From assembly GCA_900708905.1 (NCBI GenBank), contig CAADRB010000102.1, forward strand, positions 110,047-174,046: 64,000 nucleotides of DNA, written 5' to 3'. The stretch comes from Hymenolepis diminuta (lineage: Eukaryota; Platyhelminthes; Cestoda; Cyclophyllidea; Hymenolepididae). Within the stretch, counting starts at the first letter, position 1, and each line of letters opens with the position of its first letter. Shown piece after piece: positions 61,604 to 64,000 of this stretch. Made by a program: the position numbers and the translations under genes. The notes beneath the pieces were generated by a model that was not told where the DNA came from, did not search any database, and was given only the letters and a program-made list of their open reading frames with translations.

Positions 61604-62139
61604 GTCCATTTGTTACCACACTTCAAAGATTGAAATCTCATGTACATTTCTAATTTTTGAAGGCATCATTTTTTGAAACACTATAAATTTCTAGCTGCTT
61701 ATCATTTATAAGTATTCAAATTCTTTCCATATTATTTGATAAGGGATTTTCCTACTTCTTCTACCACAGAAAGCCAGTGTCTTGATATGCTTTTAACTAA
61801 TCCGATTGTCTACTCTGTTGCTTTCATTAAACTGATAAAATATTTAAGTAGTAGAGAATTATTAATCAATAAGCCTTTATGCTTAATATTCACCAAATAT
61901 TTTATACCTTTAATAATTTTACTTTAAAACCGATTTGATTTTCATTTGTGTTGCAGAATGGCCCAAATAAGTGTTTGATGTAATAATTTTTCTTAAAATT
62001 TAACTTTATGAGGCACTTTATTATTAACTTGTCATCCATAAACTCAGCCACTTACAAAGTGTGTTCTTTTAAATTTTGTGACAAGACAGATGTGCTATTA
62101 CTCTGCGACAATATTAGCTAAACGAGGATTATATATATA
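61604..62139. other. AT-rich DNA between two mariner elements
   Basis: No gene recognised. It ends in a TA-rich tract (ttatatatata) where the next element inserted. Confidence 0.4.
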
Positions 62140-63230
62140 CAGGGTATCTGAGAACACTTATATTTTTGCAATTTAAACTAACTCGATAATAAATCATGCA
62201 TATTTTATATCAGAAGATCTCATGCCGGATACTACTATAACTAATGAAATGAAAAGACAACTGTAATAGTGTTTATAAAAGCAAGGCATAGTAATGTAGA
62301 AATCGCCACATTTCTAAAATTCGCCAGATCTTTCGTTTACAAAGTTAGAAAGGAGATGAATGAATGAAAATGATGGAGATGAGTTGGCCATCACCAGGAG
62401 GCGAAAAAAGCATTGTTAACGCACTGCTGACTCACTAAAAACACCTGAGTTTGTCAGAAGAGTGAATGGTATGGCATGATGGATGTAAATTCTGGGAAGT
62501 CAACGCGCGAAATCCTGACAAAGGTCTTTAATTGTCTGAAAGAACAGTAAGATATGTTGTTCATCAAGACCTCAGATGCAAATCTTGTACCTTCTTCTTG
62601 GACGAGGTCAGTTTATGTGGACAAAACAACTCAAGATAATCGTTTAATATATGCGAAGGGATTCTTAAAAATATTGAAGCACCCAGAACAGGAGCATCTT
62701 TGGTTTTTTTCCAAGGAAAAAACTTCCACCGGGATCAAAAAGTCAATCGAAGAAATGAGGGGTGGCTATGTGGAAGCGGACCTCACTGAAGTTTCATCTG
62801 TTATGTATGTGCATAACAGTTCCAGTAACAGCGATGGTTTTCGGTGTTGTTGTTTCGGTGAAAGGCATATCATGACACCTCAATTTTTCCCACAGGGTTA
62901 ATGCAGATACAGATGTCCCTGTTGAGACTCTTCAAAGCATTGTTGTTAAGCCGCCTCGGATAGACAGCGTAGACAATCGAGACAGACCCCAAATCTTTCA
63001 ACAGGATCCAGCTCCACCTCATAAAGCTCTCAAAGTTCAGGATTCGATGGCTGAGAATTTTCGTCATAATGACGCACTAAATTTATGGTCCCTTGCTAAC
63101 TTACCAGACCTTAACCCTACGTGTGGGGCGGGGAATAGTTGAAAATGAAGTTAATAAGCATTCCCATAACTCCAAATCCTCCTCTCGCATCCTTCGTATG
63201 AATAAAAGTTTTTTTCATACTGTTGATACC
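62140..63230 (+). mobile_element. Mariner-like relic (lineage 3)
   Basis: A left terminal motif CAGGGTATCTGAGAACAC follows a TA target dinucleotide (62138-62139). Plus-strand frames give KARHSNVEIATFLKFARS, RTADSLKTPEFVRRVN, LRCKSC, DNRLIYAKGFLKILKHPEQE, LWFFSKEK, DQKVNRRN, MTPQFFPQG, RVNADTDVPVETLQ, IFQQDPAPPHKALKVQDSMA, ENFRHNDALNLW and DLNP, followed out of frame by VENEVNKHSHNS. These are landmarks of a mariner-like transposase that usually has SDEKNF, FQQDxAPAHK and SPDLNPLDY. Here the first Asp is Lys (SKEK), the second is kept (QQD), and the third lies in a short deletion after DLNP. Stops and frameshifts abound. The right terminal repeat was not found, so the right border is approximate. 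Confidence 0.8.
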
Positions 63231-64000
63231 TGATGATCAAGGCACTGCCAGAATGATAACAGTTTTGTCCTGAATAACTTTCAAACCGTCAAGAGTGGCG
63301 TGCTTTCTCATATTAATTAGGATAATCGATGACTTAGGGACAAACTCCGAAATTAGGTAATCTAGAGACAAACCAGCTATTTAGCCGTGAGATTTGCTTT
63401 TCGGTTTGCCACCACCATCAATTTAATTTCGGGCTTCTTTTCTGCATAGAAACATTCCATTTTTGGTCAGTGAGTAGATGCATACTCCATATCTTCTCCA
63501 TAATAAATGACCAATCAGAGCTCATGCTCATTTTCCCGTAAAAGGAGGGTGGCTAAGCAAATTGTCTAGTAATATGTCGGTGAATTTTAACTATAGTCTT
63601 CTCCAAACAGCTCTGCCTGTTAAATAGTTGGTGGAAGAAAACTGGTGCAACTTGAGGTATGAGGAATACCTAGATAGCTGGACTCTTCCAAGACAAGTCC
63701 TGTTAACTTGCTTATAATATTATTTTTATTAAAATCTGCTGACACAGATAATGTCGGAAAAGAAATTTCATCAAATAATTTTCCTATTGCTAGGGGTAGC
63801 AGCTGTTAATCAAAGCCTATTCAACTCTCAATTGCTACTGTTCAACTAGATATCTTCGGAATTCCCTCGAGACTACGCCTAACAAGATCATGAGTTCAGA
63901 ACTCAGAAAAAAGCCATTAAATCACAAAAAAAGATGAAGGAGGCAATTAATCAATCGATTAGAAGTAAAATTTTTGGAATTTTGACAAGGAGGGTTCCAG
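63231..64000. other. Gene-poor DNA to window end
   Basis: No gene recognised. The first part may still belong to the lineage 3 mariner relic, since its right terminal repeat was not located. Confidence 0.4.

Overview
This 64-kb window looks like AT-rich animal nuclear DNA, most likely from a parasitic flatworm (tapeworm or fluke). That assignment is an inference. It rests on compact genes with very short introns (32 to 48 nt beside ordinary ~70-nt ones), long gene-poor stretches full of degenerate tRNA-derived repeats, and several decayed mariner transposons. There are no bacterial operons, CRISPR arrays or rRNA genes. A 357-base run of N at 60748-61104 shows that it is a draft assembly. Layout, left end (1-6.4 kb): a possible 3' end of an unknown plus-strand gene (216-459); a minus-strand gene for a secreted or membrane glycoprotein that resembles the LAMP luminal domain (2437-2910, further exons not found); and a two-exon plus-strand gene (4717-6351) encoding a 520-residue HMG-box protein with a SOX-like box, an N-terminal C2H2-like finger and a long Ser/Pro/Gln-rich tail. 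Layout, middle (6.4-50.6 kb): a gene-poor region of about 44 kb. No conserved host gene was recognised in it. I see at least three dispersed repeat families: a tRNA-derived SINE with up to 18 copies window-wide (one of them in an FCF1 intron), a ~100-150-bp 'family B' with six copies, and a ~250-300-bp 'family C' with two copies. The region also holds a probable LTR with an adjacent primer-binding-like site next to an antisense gag-like relic (34.05-35.07 kb), a decayed mariner transposase (37.75-38.31 kb), and several GC-richer islands. Layout, right end (50.6-64 kb): two well supported housekeeping genes lie head to head. FCF1/UTP24, the PIN-domain nuclease of the small-subunit processome, is on minus with four exons. 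ZNHIT1, the HIT zinc-finger subunit of the SRCAP/SWR1 H2A.Z-exchange complex, is on plus with two exons. Beyond them are three phase-compatible exons of an unrecognised minus-strand gene (54235-55260) whose product has a CCCxC cluster and an NPxY motif. Then comes ~5 kb of AT-rich sequence, a mariner element with both terminal inverted repeats (60278-61603, interrupted by the N run), and a third, different mariner-like relic (62140-~63230). The genes do not form a pathway. FCF1 and ZNHIT1 may share a promoter region because their starts are only ~0.6 kb apart in opposite orientation. Every transposase seen is broken by frameshifts, stops or loss of catalytic residues. I did not find a clear new biological system. 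The observations most worth following are the zinc-finger plus HMG-box gene, the unknown three-exon gene, the SINE family, and the set of micro-introns, one of which is stop-free and a multiple of three.
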